Shown piece after piece: positions 1-7,835 of a stretch of 44,599 nt of DNA (positions are counted from its first letter, which is position 1; each line of letters begins with the position of its first letter). Both the position numbers and the translations under genes were made by a program. The DNA comes from Gammaproteobacteria bacterium (GTDB lineage: Bacteria > Pseudomonadota > Gammaproteobacteria > Pseudomonadales > Cellvibrionaceae), in contig JAHZJJ010000049.1 of NCBI GenBank assembly GCA_022600975.1, positions 1 through 44,599 of the forward strand, given 5' to 3'. The notes under the pieces are model-generated. The model had not been told where the DNA came from. It worked only from the letters and a program-made list of their open reading frames with translations, and did no database searches.

Positions 1-1
1 T

Positions 2-151
2 TGCTGTATTCTCATTATCCCAGGTCACGGTTTCTTCCTTTTAAGACTGGTTTTGTTTGGCGACAATCAGTCTAACCGTGACCTGCTTCTAAATCATCTA
101 CAGGCGAATGGCGAATTTACAGAAAGGATGATGCACTACCACGTTGAGTGA
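2..151 (+). CDS. possible C-terminal end of an unrecognised gene
   Basis: A reading frame is open from the window edge to a TGA at 149-151. Its last third looks protein-like (RDLLLNHLQANGEFTER) and it ends overlapping the next small ORF, which would fit an operon leading into the methyltransferase. No family is recognised. Fifty open codons can occur by chance, and a strong inverted repeat (21-85) lies inside, so this could also be non-coding. Confidence 0.28.
   Translation, partial: CCILIIPGHGFFLLRLVLFGDNQSNRDLLLNHLQANGEFTERMMHYHVE
21..85. repeat. 12-bp inverted repeat with inner 6-bp extension
   Basis: CAGGTCACGGTT (21-32) is exactly complementary to AACCGTGACCTG (74-85). Inside it AGACTG (44-49) pairs with CAGTCT (68-73), directly next to the right arm, leaving an 11-nt bulge on the left. 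The result is a two-part stem around an 18-nt loop. It may be an RNA structure, an operator or the end of a mobile element; the sequence alone does not decide. Confidence 0.6.
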
Positions 152-293
152 ATGCAAAGCCTGTTTAAATAGCAAGATTGAGCGATCTCTGTTGGAAAGA
201 CGCTTGCAGCAGTTAGATACTGATATTACACAAAAGCAGCAGGCTCGCACACTTTTGGCTGCGTTGCTGGGCGAGGGTTCGCTACGTTCGTGA
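144..293 (+). CDS. possible 49-residue protein upstream of methyltransferase
   Basis: A short ORF with a TTG start at 144 ends at TGA 291-293, six bases before the methyltransferase ATG. The product begins LSECKACLNSKIERSLLERR and is hydrophilic, with a CxxC pair near the N-terminus and a probable helical remainder. The downstream methyltransferase has no visible Shine-Dalgarno sequence, so translational coupling from this ORF would explain its expression. No family is recognised, the start has no strong ribosome site, and it may be spurious. Confidence 0.3.
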   Translation: MSECKACLNSKIERSLLERRLQQLDTDITQKQQARTLLAALLGEGSLRS

Positions 294-299
294 TATCAA

Positions 300-1139
300 A
301 TGACCGATAATCTAGCCCCAGAGGCCCATCTGGATTGGTTGCAGCAGCAAGGTTTCGATGAAAAACAGGCCCCGCACTTAAAATGGTTGTCAAAAGATAT
401 GAATGAACACGATAGCTACATGACCGACTTTATGACGGTTTTTCAAACCCTAGAACGCTGGGGCCCAGGCTCCGATGCGGACTCGCTCAAGGCTTTGTCA
501 TTGTTGCCTATTACGTCAGAAAAAATCATTGATATCGGCTGCGGTAAAGGCTTTTCCACCACCTTGCTGGCGCAGCAGACCAAGGCGCAGATCGTAGCGG
601 TAGACAATGAACAAAGCGCGCTTAATCAGCTTGGCGGGCGGCTCTCTCAGCAGCAACTGGAGCAACGAGTGACACTGACTTGCGCCAGCATGATCGATCT
701 ACCTTTTACATCATCGAGTTTTGATCTTATTTGGTCGGAAGGCTCTGCTTATATCATGGGCGTTGAGCAGGCCCTGAAGCAATGGCAATCATTGCTCAAA
801 TCAGGCGGTTGTTTAGTGATCAGTGATTTAGTTTGGCTGACCGAGACACCAACCCCTGCTGCAAGCGAGTTCTGGCAGCAAGAATACCCTGATATGCAAA
901 ACATCGCCACGCGCTTGGCACAAATGCAAAAAGCGGGCTTTGAGTTGATTGAGCATTATACTCTGAGTGAACAAGCTTGGTTAGCCTATTACCAACCATT
1001 GAAAATACGAATTGCTGAGCTCAAACCTACCATGCCAATTTCAGCAGCGATTGCCGATTTAGAACGAGAAATCGAATTCTATGAACAATACTTTGGTGAG
1101 TTTGGTTGCCAGATGTTTGTATTAAAGAAGGGGCTGTAA
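300..1139 (+). CDS. class I SAM-dependent methyltransferase
   Basis: The 279-residue protein has a Rossmann-type methyltransferase fold. Motif I is DIGCGKG (residues 78-84), the acidic residue after strand 2 is D102 (AVDNE), and the post-motif region DLIWSEGSAY spans residues 142-151, followed by the LLKSGG loop near 165-170. This resembles the UbiE/MenG-like small-molecule methyltransferases, but the substrate cannot be read from sequence. The ATG at 300 has no clear ribosome site and lies 6 bases after a possible small ORF. The gene ends 54 bases before a 20-bp hairpin and converges with the SEC-C gene. Confidence 0.85.
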   Translation: MTDNLAPEAHLDWLQQQGFDEKQAPHLKWLSKDMNEHDSYMTDFMTVFQTLERWGPGSDADSLKALSLLPITSEKIIDIGCGKGFSTTLLAQQTKAQIVAVDNEQSALNQLGGRLSQQQLEQRVTLTCASMIDLPFTSSSFDLIWSEGSAYIMGVEQALKQWQSLLKSGGCLVISDLVWLTETPTPAASEFWQQEYPDMQNIATRLAQMQKAGFELIEHYTLSEQAWLAYYQPLKIRIAELKPTMPISAAIADLEREIEFYEQYFGEFGCQMFVLKKGL

Positions 1140-1192
1140 CGACAGCCAAAGCAAACCATCGCTACTTTGTAGCGCGTAAAAGTTTTATTTTC

Positions 1193-1235
1193 TTAAATGT
1201 AGTAGTTCAGATTACATCTGAACTACTACATTTAA
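1193..1235. repeat. perfect 20-bp hairpin with 3-nt loop between convergent genes
   Basis: The bases 1193-1212 are exactly complementary to 1216-1235, with the loop TAC between. The stem is AT-rich (TTAAATGTAGTAGTTCAGAT). It sits between the convergent methyltransferase (ends 1139) and SEC-C gene (ends 1291), the usual place for a bidirectional terminator. The stem is unusually long and perfect for a terminator, lacks a GC-rich base and has only a short T stretch. Confidence 0.75.
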
Positions 1236-1290
1236 ATATCCATCCAGACGCTCGAATCGATAGTATTGATATTCGCTCACGGTGACCTTT

Positions 1291-2295
1291 TTAGTGCTTA
1301 ACGTTGAATTGGAATGTTTGTATTAACAGAGGCTGTATCTGTACTTTTTGCGGTTTCTGTTCTTTCGCAAAAAACCGTTTAGAATCGAAGGTGATAAACC
1401 CCCAAAACTGTAAAAAGCGTTCAATAAAGCGCGATTCTATCATGATACCAAGAAACTTAATTGGCGTGTAGTAATCGTCTGGCGCGGAATGATGTAATAA
1501 ATCTGGAAATGCAGTGGCCACCTCATCAATTAGCTGATCAACGCTGGCATGGGCTTGCATGCGCCACAGCATAAATAACCAGAAGGTTCTCAGATCAACC
1601 TCATATTCCCAGCTATCTAGGTATCCCCAGTTATACTTTGTTATTGCCGCTTTCAGCATAGGCTTGAAAAAATCCTGAATGCCTTGGTTTAGATACTTTT
1701 TTTGTGCGGCTTTTTCAATATGATAACGACCACTGCGGCGGTAAATAATACCGGCTATTTCTGCCAAGATACGGGTATAGTGTAGGGCATTAAAGTTGCC
1801 CTCATGACTGCCCGAAAATTCACTGATACTGAGATGCCGTTTAAATTGAGACACAGCAAACTTGGGCAATAAATCGCTAGCCTGTTTCACCAATTTTACG
1901 GGTAAGTTTCCTTTACTGGTGGCCTTAAACGAGCCGTTATTTTGCATCCCTTCATCTATGATCAGAGTTAAATAACGCATCACCGGGCTAAAAGACAAAG
2001 GGTCTGGCGTGCGGATGGTTACCCAATCTAATTCATCGAACGGTGCATATAGCCAATTGGCCATTTGAGTCGGTGATAAGCCACAAAAATCAGGGTTAGG
2101 GCGATTGTTTTGCTTATGCATTCTATGCTGCATCACCACATTGAGCTCATCAAGCGTCAAATTGGGATTCATAGCAACCACTTGTTCAACATCATCAAAT
2201 ACTTCAGTATGCAGTTTTGGCCCACTGTTCATACAACAACGTTTGTACTTTTTGCCGCTGCCGCATGGGCAAGGATCGTTTCGGCCTGGTTTCAT
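1291..2295 (-). CDS. SEC-C motif protein of unknown function
   Basis: The 334-residue protein starts with an N-terminal SEC-C zinc motif: C9, C11, C20 and C21 in NDPCPCGSGKKYKRCC. In SecA and YecA-type proteins this motif binds zinc and mediates contacts with SecB or the ribosome. Here it is at the N-terminus, followed by about 300 residues without a domain I recognise, so the function is unknown. The ATG at 2295 places the motif at residue 1. The gene is monocistronic, with a long non-coding stretch upstream. Confidence 0.85.
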   Translation of the reverse strand: MKPGRNDPCPCGSGKKYKRCCMNSGPKLHTEVFDDVEQVVAMNPNLTLDELNVVMQHRMHKQNNRPNPDFCGLSPTQMANWLYAPFDELDWVTIRTPDPLSFSPVMRYLTLIIDEGMQNNGSFKATSKGNLPVKLVKQASDLLPKFAVSQFKRHLSISEFSGSHEGNFNALHYTRILAEIAGIIYRRSGRYHIEKAAQKKYLNQGIQDFFKPMLKAAITKYNWGYLDSWEYEVDLRTFWLFMLWRMQAHASVDQLIDEVATAFPDLLHHSAPDDYYTPIKFLGIMIESRFIERFLQFWGFITFDSKRFFAKEQKPQKVQIQPLLIQTFQFNVKH

Positions 2296-2517
2296 CTTTA
2301 ATTACTCGTTTTCTATTTAGATAACTCAGTGTGATTTCAGAGAAAAAGTGCTGCATTCTCCTGTCGTTATTGGACCAGTATTTTCTCAATCACCGACAAG
2401 TTTGTTTTGCTGGTTTCTTGTTGTTGTGTAAGGTGTACAAACTGGTTGTGCGCTTCAGCAACTTCGTGGATGTACTGTTGTGTATCGATCTAAGTAGCAA
2501 AGCTTACGTTGGCAGCC

Positions 2518-3097
2518 TGAATTATCCCGGGTTTGCCGGAGACAGTTTTATTTGAATCATACCGCTTAGGTAGATTCAGCTGGTTGATAATACAGGTTTT
2601 GGTATTCGGTTGAAGGCATATTGTCAATCGGCTCGAGAATGTGGTGATGGTTAAATTAGGCTACCCAGGTTAAGGTAGTTGACGTTTGACACTGCCCTTT
2701 TCAAGGGCCTATTTTGTGGGTGATCTCCGCTTTGAATAAGTCATTGATGGTTTCTGCCAGCACGATGTCGGCTTGGAGGCTCGTTGACACGTTAAGTGCG
2801 TACATACCGTTGTTCTGGATTGACCTGCAGGTGCCTGCAGCGGCACTACTAAGTAGTCGTGCCTAGCTTAGTGCCGTTAGCGACGTTCAGCTTTATTAGC
2901 CCCAGGATCGTATGGTCACAGGCGTACAGCCGATCTTGGAGGCGATAGGTGAAATCGCTGCCCAGCACGATTTATGTTCGTGCCCGTCGGTTAATACCAT
3001 GAGAACTGCGGGTTTCCGTACTTCGGGAGGGTATCCAGGGCGTTTGTTCATTGGTTGCTTCAAGAAAGTTAGCCTTCGATAAATCCGGAGTGATTTA
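2518..3097 (-). mobile_element. decayed IS3-family insertion sequence
   Basis: A 580-bp remnant read on the minus strand. The left boundary TGAATTATCCCGGGTTTGCC (from 2518) and the complement of 3071-3097 match at 18 of 27 positions, as degraded terminal inverted repeats would. An orfA start (2896-3051) and stop-interrupted orfB tail pieces can be translated: LAETINDLFKAEITHKIGP near 2715-2790, and EPIDNMPSTEYQNLYYQPAE near 2575-2640. Intact IS3 elements are about 1.2-1.5 kb, so over half is deleted. The family call rests on remembered IS3 OrfA/OrfB sequences. Confidence 0.72.
2896..3051 (-). pseudogene. IS3-family orfA N-terminal fragment
   Basis: From an ATG at 3051 the frame encodes 51 residues beginning MNKRPGYPPEVRKPAVLMVL and containing CWAAISPIASKIGCTPVTIR. 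This is the helix-turn-helix N-terminus typical of IS3-family OrfA. Two tandem stop codons end it before the leucine-zipper part. It is a non-functional fragment within the degraded element at 2518-3097. Confidence 0.7.
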
Positions 3098-3129
3098 TAA
3101 ATCTATATAAGCTTCCGAGGCTACCCTAA

Positions 3130-3151
3130 AAACCCTGAATGTATAGGGTTT
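3130..3151 (+). terminator. weak terminator-like hairpin
   Basis: AAACCCT (3130-3136) pairs with AGGGTTT (3145-3151) over an 8-nt loop, followed by CTTTTATTT. It has the shape of an intrinsic terminator, but no gene points into it, so it may be a relic of the surrounding decayed DNA. Confidence 0.3.
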
Positions 3152-3226
3152 CTTTTATTTGTTCAGCCAAGTGGGCAAATCCGTCGGGGTGAAAGAAGCC
3201 TGTACTATCCCGGCTGAGATGGTAAG

Positions 3227-3352
3227 CTTAGAAATGGCAATTGGGCGCGCAAAAGCTGTGTAAGTTATTGGTGTGCATGGCGAGCTTTTTAAAATTTCTC
3301 AAGTAGATCAAGAACCTGTGCAGACTTCAGTGATCCAGTTGCGGTTTCCAGG
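3227..3352 (-). repeat. dispersed repeat, copy A (126 bp, reverse orientation)
   Basis: This is the same length as copy E and matches its reverse complement along the whole length, for example GCGCGCAAAAGCTGTGTAAG here against the complement of CTTACAGAGTTTTTGCGCGC there. Ends are CTTAGAA and TTTCCAGG. The flanking pentamers GTAAG (3222-3226) and GTAAT (3353-3357) agree at 4 of 5 bases, consistent with a worn target duplication. It lies in the gene-poor stretch beside the IS3 remnant. Confidence 0.85.
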
Positions 3353-3538
3353 GTAATAGATCTGCACACTCCAGATAAGGGAGAACCATCTCAACTGGAG
3401 TTTATGGAATGATCACAAGAAAGCAGTATCTTAAAAGCAAGGCTGCAGCTTTGAGAGTCTAGGCTGAGGCTAACGTATAGATTCTTCGAGGAACTTCAGG
3501 AAAGAAGCCATCGCTTAGTAGCGAACTTTAGTTGGAAA

Positions 3539-3626
3539 TGGCGGTGAGGGAGGGATTCGAACCCTCGATACCTTGCGATATACACACTTTCCAGGCGTGC
3601 TCCTTCAGCCACTCGGACACCTCACC
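3539..3626 (-). tRNA. tRNA-Ser (GGA)
   Basis: The reverse complement folds as an 88-nt class II tRNA. The acceptor stem starts GGTGAGG, the anticodon arm is CACGC-CTGGAAA-GTGTG with anticodon GGA, a long variable arm follows, then the T-arm GGTTCGAATCC and an encoded CCA end. It reads UCC and UCU serine codons. The region 3627-3924 downstream of the nitroreductase gene holds no convincing gene. Confidence 0.96.
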
Positions 3627-3924
3627 ATAGCTTTGGTTGATCTTGTTGTGAAAATGCTCATTCACAACGACAGACTAGCCCGCCGATCAACAAGCGCGCA
3701 CTGTACACAAAGAGGGCATTTAGCGCAAGCTTAACTCTGCCCCGGAAAACCTTTGCGCATAAGCCTTCAATGTTCATCACTGGCCGTTGATGACAGCATT
3801 CAGCGTTTTTTAATACAGTTGAAATGCAAGTTAGGGTCGAAGTGAGGATAGCCCTACTGCGTAACATCGCGCAGCTTGGCGCCACACAAAAATTGTGAAG
3901 CGCTCGAAATTTAATTGACAAACC

Positions 3925-4497
3925 TCAACTTGACACTCCACTCCAGGTGGAAAAATAATCTGAGATTACCAATGGTGGTGATTCAGGTGGTAGTTTTTTA
4001 GGTGTGCCCAAATAAATAAAAGCGCTGATCTCTTCGTTCGTGTTTAAACCCAGACCACGGGCCACCTGTCGATCCCGAGCTAGCATTCCAGTGCGCCAGT
4101 AAGCGCCGACACCCTCTGCAAAAGCTGCTGTCAGTAGTGCCTGTACGCCAGCAGCTGTGGACATTCGTTGCTCTTGCAGGGGAATTTTACAAGCCTTATG
4201 TAAACAGGTAATCGCCACCACAATCAATGGTGCGCGCAATGGCATAGCGAGTATCCGCTGTTGTTGAGTCTCGTTGAGTGCTTCGTCAGCTGCAGATTCA
4301 CTGGCATGTAATAAGACCTGAGCAAAGTGCTGACGAGCGCTGCCCTCAATCAAAAGGTATCGCCAAGGTCGCAGCTTGCCATGGTCAGCTGCGCGCAACG
4401 CCGAGCGAAAAATGTTCTCGCGCTGTTGAGCATCGGGAGCCGGCTCCATAAGCGATCCAACAGATATTCGATTGTGAAGTGCAGTCAAAGCATCCAT
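3925..4497 (-). CDS. YdjA-like nitroreductase family protein
   Basis: A flavin (FMN)-dependent nitroreductase-fold protein of 190 residues. It resembles E. coli YdjA throughout: MDALTALHNRISVGSLMEPA at the N-terminus, RAADHGKLRPWRYLLIEG, MPLRAPLIVV, then a GVGAYWRTG segment and the late FIYLGTP motif. The physiological substrate is unknown for this subfamily. An upstream in-frame TTG at 4524 would add nine residues, but the ATG at 4497 reproduces the YdjA start (MDAL) and is preferred. The gene is followed by the tRNA-Ser gene on the same strand. Confidence 0.88.
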   Translation of the reverse strand: MDALTALHNRISVGSLMEPAPDAQQRENIFRSALRAADHGKLRPWRYLLIEGSARQHFAQVLLHASESAADEALNETQQQRILAMPLRAPLIVVAITCLHKACKIPLQEQRMSTAAGVQALLTAAFAEGVGAYWRTGMLARDRQVARGLGLNTNEEISAFIYLGTPKKLPPESPPLVISDYFSTWSGVSS

Positions 4498-4810
4498 AAA
4501 TTTCTCGATTTTAATAACACTCAAAGGCGCATTTTAACTTAACAAAACCCATCTGCGGGTTGCAAACAATTAAGCTTATCATGCTGGGAAAACAATTGAC
4601 CTTGAATCAATTTCCTTAATAGTTAGCAATAATTGGGAAATTCATGCACACTCGCCGGCTTTTAGTCTCGTCTCAACGCTTATCTGACTCGTTGTAGGCT
4701 GAGGAAGCCTATTTTGAGTACGCTTTTTATGCCAGCAATACCTTGATTTTAAGCGACCAGAGTGACAGTGCTGTTTTTTAATATTTGCAATTTAACTTAA
4801 ATTTGTACAT

Positions 4811-6205
4811 ATGCTGGATCCTTTCAAAAAATTTACCAAGCAAGACATAAAAGCACCCAAGGCCCTCCACTTTCGCGGTTTAACCTGTTTCGCTGCGATT
4901 AGTACACTGCTTACCAGTCTTGACTGGTTAACACCGTTGAATGAAAGGGCTTGGTTACAATGCGGTATGGCTCTCTTATTATTGATATATCTCCCCTCGA
5001 CTTATCAGCTGGCACGCCTTCGTGACAATGCAAAGAGAGCGCAAACTGAGCGCGGGCTGCTATTGGGCGATTGCGGGCTAATCGGTATAGCAATAGTACT
5101 CATTGAGTTCGCGTTATTGCCCTCACTATTTTTGGCAATCGCAGTACAAGCCCATAGTTTCGCTCAGGGTGGTAAAAAGCCATGGTTTAGCGCTAACGTT
5201 ACATTACTTGCTGGAATCGCCCTGGGTTGTTTGGTGCATCACCCAATAACTGTCACGCATACCGAATTAACCATCAATGCCGCAAGCCTAATTGCCTTGA
5301 TACTCTACTTTTGCGCTTATGTTTTTTGTATTCGCAAACAATTAACGTACCTACAACTCGAAAACAACAAACTGATTCAGGCGCATCGCGAAACCAGTCT
5401 CGCTAGCTACACCTTGTCTAAATACTTACCCAGGCCGCTCTGGAGCGCGGTTACCAGTGGAAAAGTCAAGGGTGTCGTTACTGAGGGCAAATTGCTCACC
5501 ATTTTTTTCTCCGACATCAAAGATTTCAGTCGCCTTACAGAAGAAATGGAAGCCGAAACTCTAACCCGGTTACTCAACCATTATCTGACTGAGATGTCAC
5601 GCATTGTTGCCAAACATGGGGGTACTATTGATAAATTTATCGGTGACGCGATCATGGTGGTCTTCGGAGACGATCAGAGTAGGGGCCCCAAAGCCGATGC
5701 CTTACGCTGCGTTATTATGGCGTTGGAAATGCGCAAAAGAGTGCAAAAAATGATGTGCGAGTGGTACGATCAGGGGGTCTCCTATCATTTGCAGGTGCGC
5801 ATGGGCATCAATACCGGCCACTGTACTGTCGGTGTATTCGGCACTGCAGATTACCAGACTTACACTGTTATGGGCTCCCACGTCAATTTGGCAGCACGTT
5901 TGGAAAGCGCCGCTGAGCCCGGCGAGATATTGGTCAGCCAATACACATGGGGCATGATTAAGCAAGCGGTGATATGTCGCGACAAAGGTTACATAGAGAT
6001 TAAAGGATTTAGCAAGCCGGTAAATGTGTATCAGGTTGCCGATTTGCGCCGGAATTTGGGCGGCCGACAAACTTATATAGAAGAACACGCCCTCGGCTTT
6101 TCTATGCATCTGGAATTGGACAAAGTCCGCAATTATGACAAGGAAAAATTGTTGCAGTCGCTACAAAAAGCTTCTGAGCAGCTTAAAGATACAGCGATTA
6201 GCTGA
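4811..6205 (+). CDS. membrane-anchored class IIIb adenylate cyclase
   Basis: Makes cyclic AMP from ATP. Residues about 22-175 are hydrophobic, with roughly five or six membrane segments, then a short linker, then a class III cyclase domain (about 225-410). Visible catalytic residues are metal aspartates D235 (FFSDIKDFS) and D279 (KFIGDA), adenine-selecting K275, and N359/R363 (HVNLAARLE). The position that is Asp in mammalian enzymes is T352 (YTVMG), the mark of class IIIb cyclases, many of which respond to bicarbonate. No ribosome site is obvious before the ATG. It converges with queF with no gap. Confidence 0.88.
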   Translation: MLDPFKKFTKQDIKAPKALHFRGLTCFAAISTLLTSLDWLTPLNERAWLQCGMALLLLIYLPSTYQLARLRDNAKRAQTERGLLLGDCGLIGIAIVLIEFALLPSLFLAIAVQAHSFAQGGKKPWFSANVTLLAGIALGCLVHHPITVTHTELTINAASLIALILYFCAYVFCIRKQLTYLQLENNKLIQAHRETSLASYTLSKYLPRPLWSAVTSGKVKGVVTEGKLLTIFFSDIKDFSRLTEEMEAETLTRLLNHYLTEMSRIVAKHGGTIDKFIGDAIMVVFGDDQSRGPKADALRCVIMALEMRKRVQKMMCEWYDQGVSYHLQVRMGINTGHCTVGVFGTADYQTYTVMGSHVNLAARLESAAEPGEILVSQYTWGMIKQAVICRDKGYIEIKGFSKPVNVYQVADLRRNLGGRQTYIEEHALGFSMHLELDKVRNYDKEKLLQSLQKASEQLKDTAIS

Positions 6206-7036
6206 TTATTGCCGGGCAAAACGCCTCGGCAATTGTGCATTTTCCTGTGTGCTGCGCAACGGGTTAATATCCAGGCCTCCGCGGCGGGTATAGCGGGCAC
6301 AAACAGTCAAAGCTTGTGGCATCGCGGCTTGTTGCAGATCACAAAAAATACGCTCGACACAATGTTCGTGGAAGTCCTGGTGTTCACGAAACGAGATGAT
6401 GTAGGCTAACAGTGCGGACCGGTCCAGAGCCAAGCCTCGATACTCAATGCATACTGTAGCCCAATCGGGCTGGCCAGTGACTGGACAATTACTGCGAAGT
6501 AAATGGGAATAGAGGGTTTCTTCCACCTCGACACCCGCTGGGTCGAGTTTTAGCAAGCACGCATCCGGCTGATACTGACGGGCTTCTATAGCTAGTTGAT
6601 CCAGGCAAGTACCCGAGGGCCGACAAACAGCCAATTGGTCACTTTCCACCTCCAGTAGTTGCACCGTTACCGCGCTGCCAGCCACTGCACTCAAGTCTAT
6701 AGTTAAGTGCTGCTGTACCACCTCTGATGAGGGAAATTCTGTCTGATTAAATGAGTTGAGGTACAGCTTAAAAGATTTAGATTCGACCATCGCCGGGCTT
6801 TGAGCCGGGAAGATAAAACGCGCCACTCTTACCTGTGGTACACCGTGAGGATTTAACCACGAAAGCTCAAATCCCCACCATTCGTCACATCCAAAAAACG
6901 GCAGTGTTGTCGAGTTTAGGCCGAGTTGAGCACGGGCTGAGACCCGTGGGATAGGCTGTAGAAGCTGGGGCTTATAGCTGGATTCGTAATGGGCTGGCTG
7001 TCCCAATGGAAGCTTTTGCCAGTCTGTACGGTTCAT
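6206..7036 (-). CDS. queF: NADPH-dependent 7-cyano-7-deazaguanine reductase QueF
   Basis: Reduces preQ0 to preQ1 in the synthesis of the tRNA base queuosine, in the cytoplasm. The 276-residue length fits the long type II QueF (E. coli 282). The family motif ESKSFKLY is at residues 85-92. The covalent catalytic cysteine is C184 in SNCPVTGQPDW, with D191 nearby, and FHEH at 222-225 carries the conserved histidine. It lies downstream of the yadGH-like exporter on the same strand, 25 bases after the permease, so co-transcription is possible. Its stop abuts the stop of the cyclase gene. Confidence 0.95.
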   Translation of the reverse strand: MNRTDWQKLPLGQPAHYESSYKPQLLQPIPRVSARAQLGLNSTTLPFFGCDEWWGFELSWLNPHGVPQVRVARFIFPAQSPAMVESKSFKLYLNSFNQTEFPSSEVVQQHLTIDLSAVAGSAVTVQLLEVESDQLAVCRPSGTCLDQLAIEARQYQPDACLLKLDPAGVEVEETLYSHLLRSNCPVTGQPDWATVCIEYRGLALDRSALLAYIISFREHQDFHEHCVERIFCDLQQAAMPQALTVCARYTRRGGLDINPLRSTQENAQLPRRFARQ

Positions 7037-7061
7037 TTGCAGTTACCTGACTGTCACAATC

Positions 7062-7835
7062 TTACTGTCGCAAGCGCCCACTGTGCACCATTAAACGCAA
7101 GCCCCAGCAACAGAGTGCTGCAATGAACACCGCAATGCCGATAAAAGCCCCGACGAGATTAATATCCGATATGCCCAGCACGCCGTAGCGAAAGGCATTG
7201 ACAATATACAGTATTGGATTCAGATGAGACACGCCTTGCCAAAAGGGAGAAAGCATGTCGATAGAATAAAAGACACCGCCCAGATAGGTTAGTGGGGTTA
7301 GCACAAAGGTGGGCACAATGGAGACAGCATCGAAACTGTTGGCATAAATGGCATTGATAAACCCCGCCACTGCAAACAGTGTTGAAGAGAAAAAAACGAT
7401 CAACATAGTAATGGCGATATGCTGTATCGTCAGTTGCGTAAACATCAGTGCTATCAAACTGACAACTAGGCCGACCAGCAGCCCACGGGTCACGCCACCC
7501 AATACATAGCCAGCCATAATAACCCAGTTAGGTGTGGGTGAAACTAGCAATTCCTCTACATTGCGTTGAAATTTGGCACTGTAAAAAGATGAAACTACAT
7601 TGGCATAGGAGTTGGTGATGACCGACATCATGATCAGACCCGGGGCGACAAACTCCATATAAGAATAACCGCTCATCTCGCCAATGCGGCGGCCTATCAA
7701 GGTGCCGAATATCACAAAATACAACGACATGGTAATCACCGGCGGCAGCAGAGTTTGCGGCCAGATACGTACAAAGCGGCGTATTTCTCGGCGAAAAATT
7801 GTCAGAAACGAAGTCCAAATTACAGCGCACTTCAT
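7062..7835 (-). CDS. ABC-2 type transporter permease, YadH-like
   Basis: A 257-residue inner-membrane permease with about six membrane segments, close in size and pattern to E. coli YadH. Conserved ABC-2 features include EFVAPGLIMMSVITNSYANV and EELLVSPTPNWVIMAGYVLG in the middle, and PLTYLGGVFYSIDMLSPFWQ before the last segments. The start codon overlaps the stop of the ATPase gene (ATGA), so the two are translationally coupled and form one exporter. The substrate is unknown. Confidence 0.92.
   Translation of the reverse strand: MKCAVIWTSFLTIFRREIRRFVRIWPQTLLPPVITMSLYFVIFGTLIGRRIGEMSGYSYMEFVAPGLIMMSVITNSYANVVSSFYSAKFQRNVEELLVSPTPNWVIMAGYVLGGVTRGLLVGLVVSLIALMFTQLTIQHIAITMLIVFFSSTLFAVAGFINAIYANSFDAVSIVPTFVLTPLTYLGGVFYSIDMLSPFWQGVSHLNPILYIVNAFRYGVLGISDINLVGAFIGIAVFIAALCCWGLRLMVHSGRLRQ

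Noticed and set aside
3658..3921. An 87-codon minus-strand frame between tRNA-Ser and the nitroreductase
   Set aside because: Cysteine- and serine-rich random-looking composition, no ribosome site and no family resemblance.
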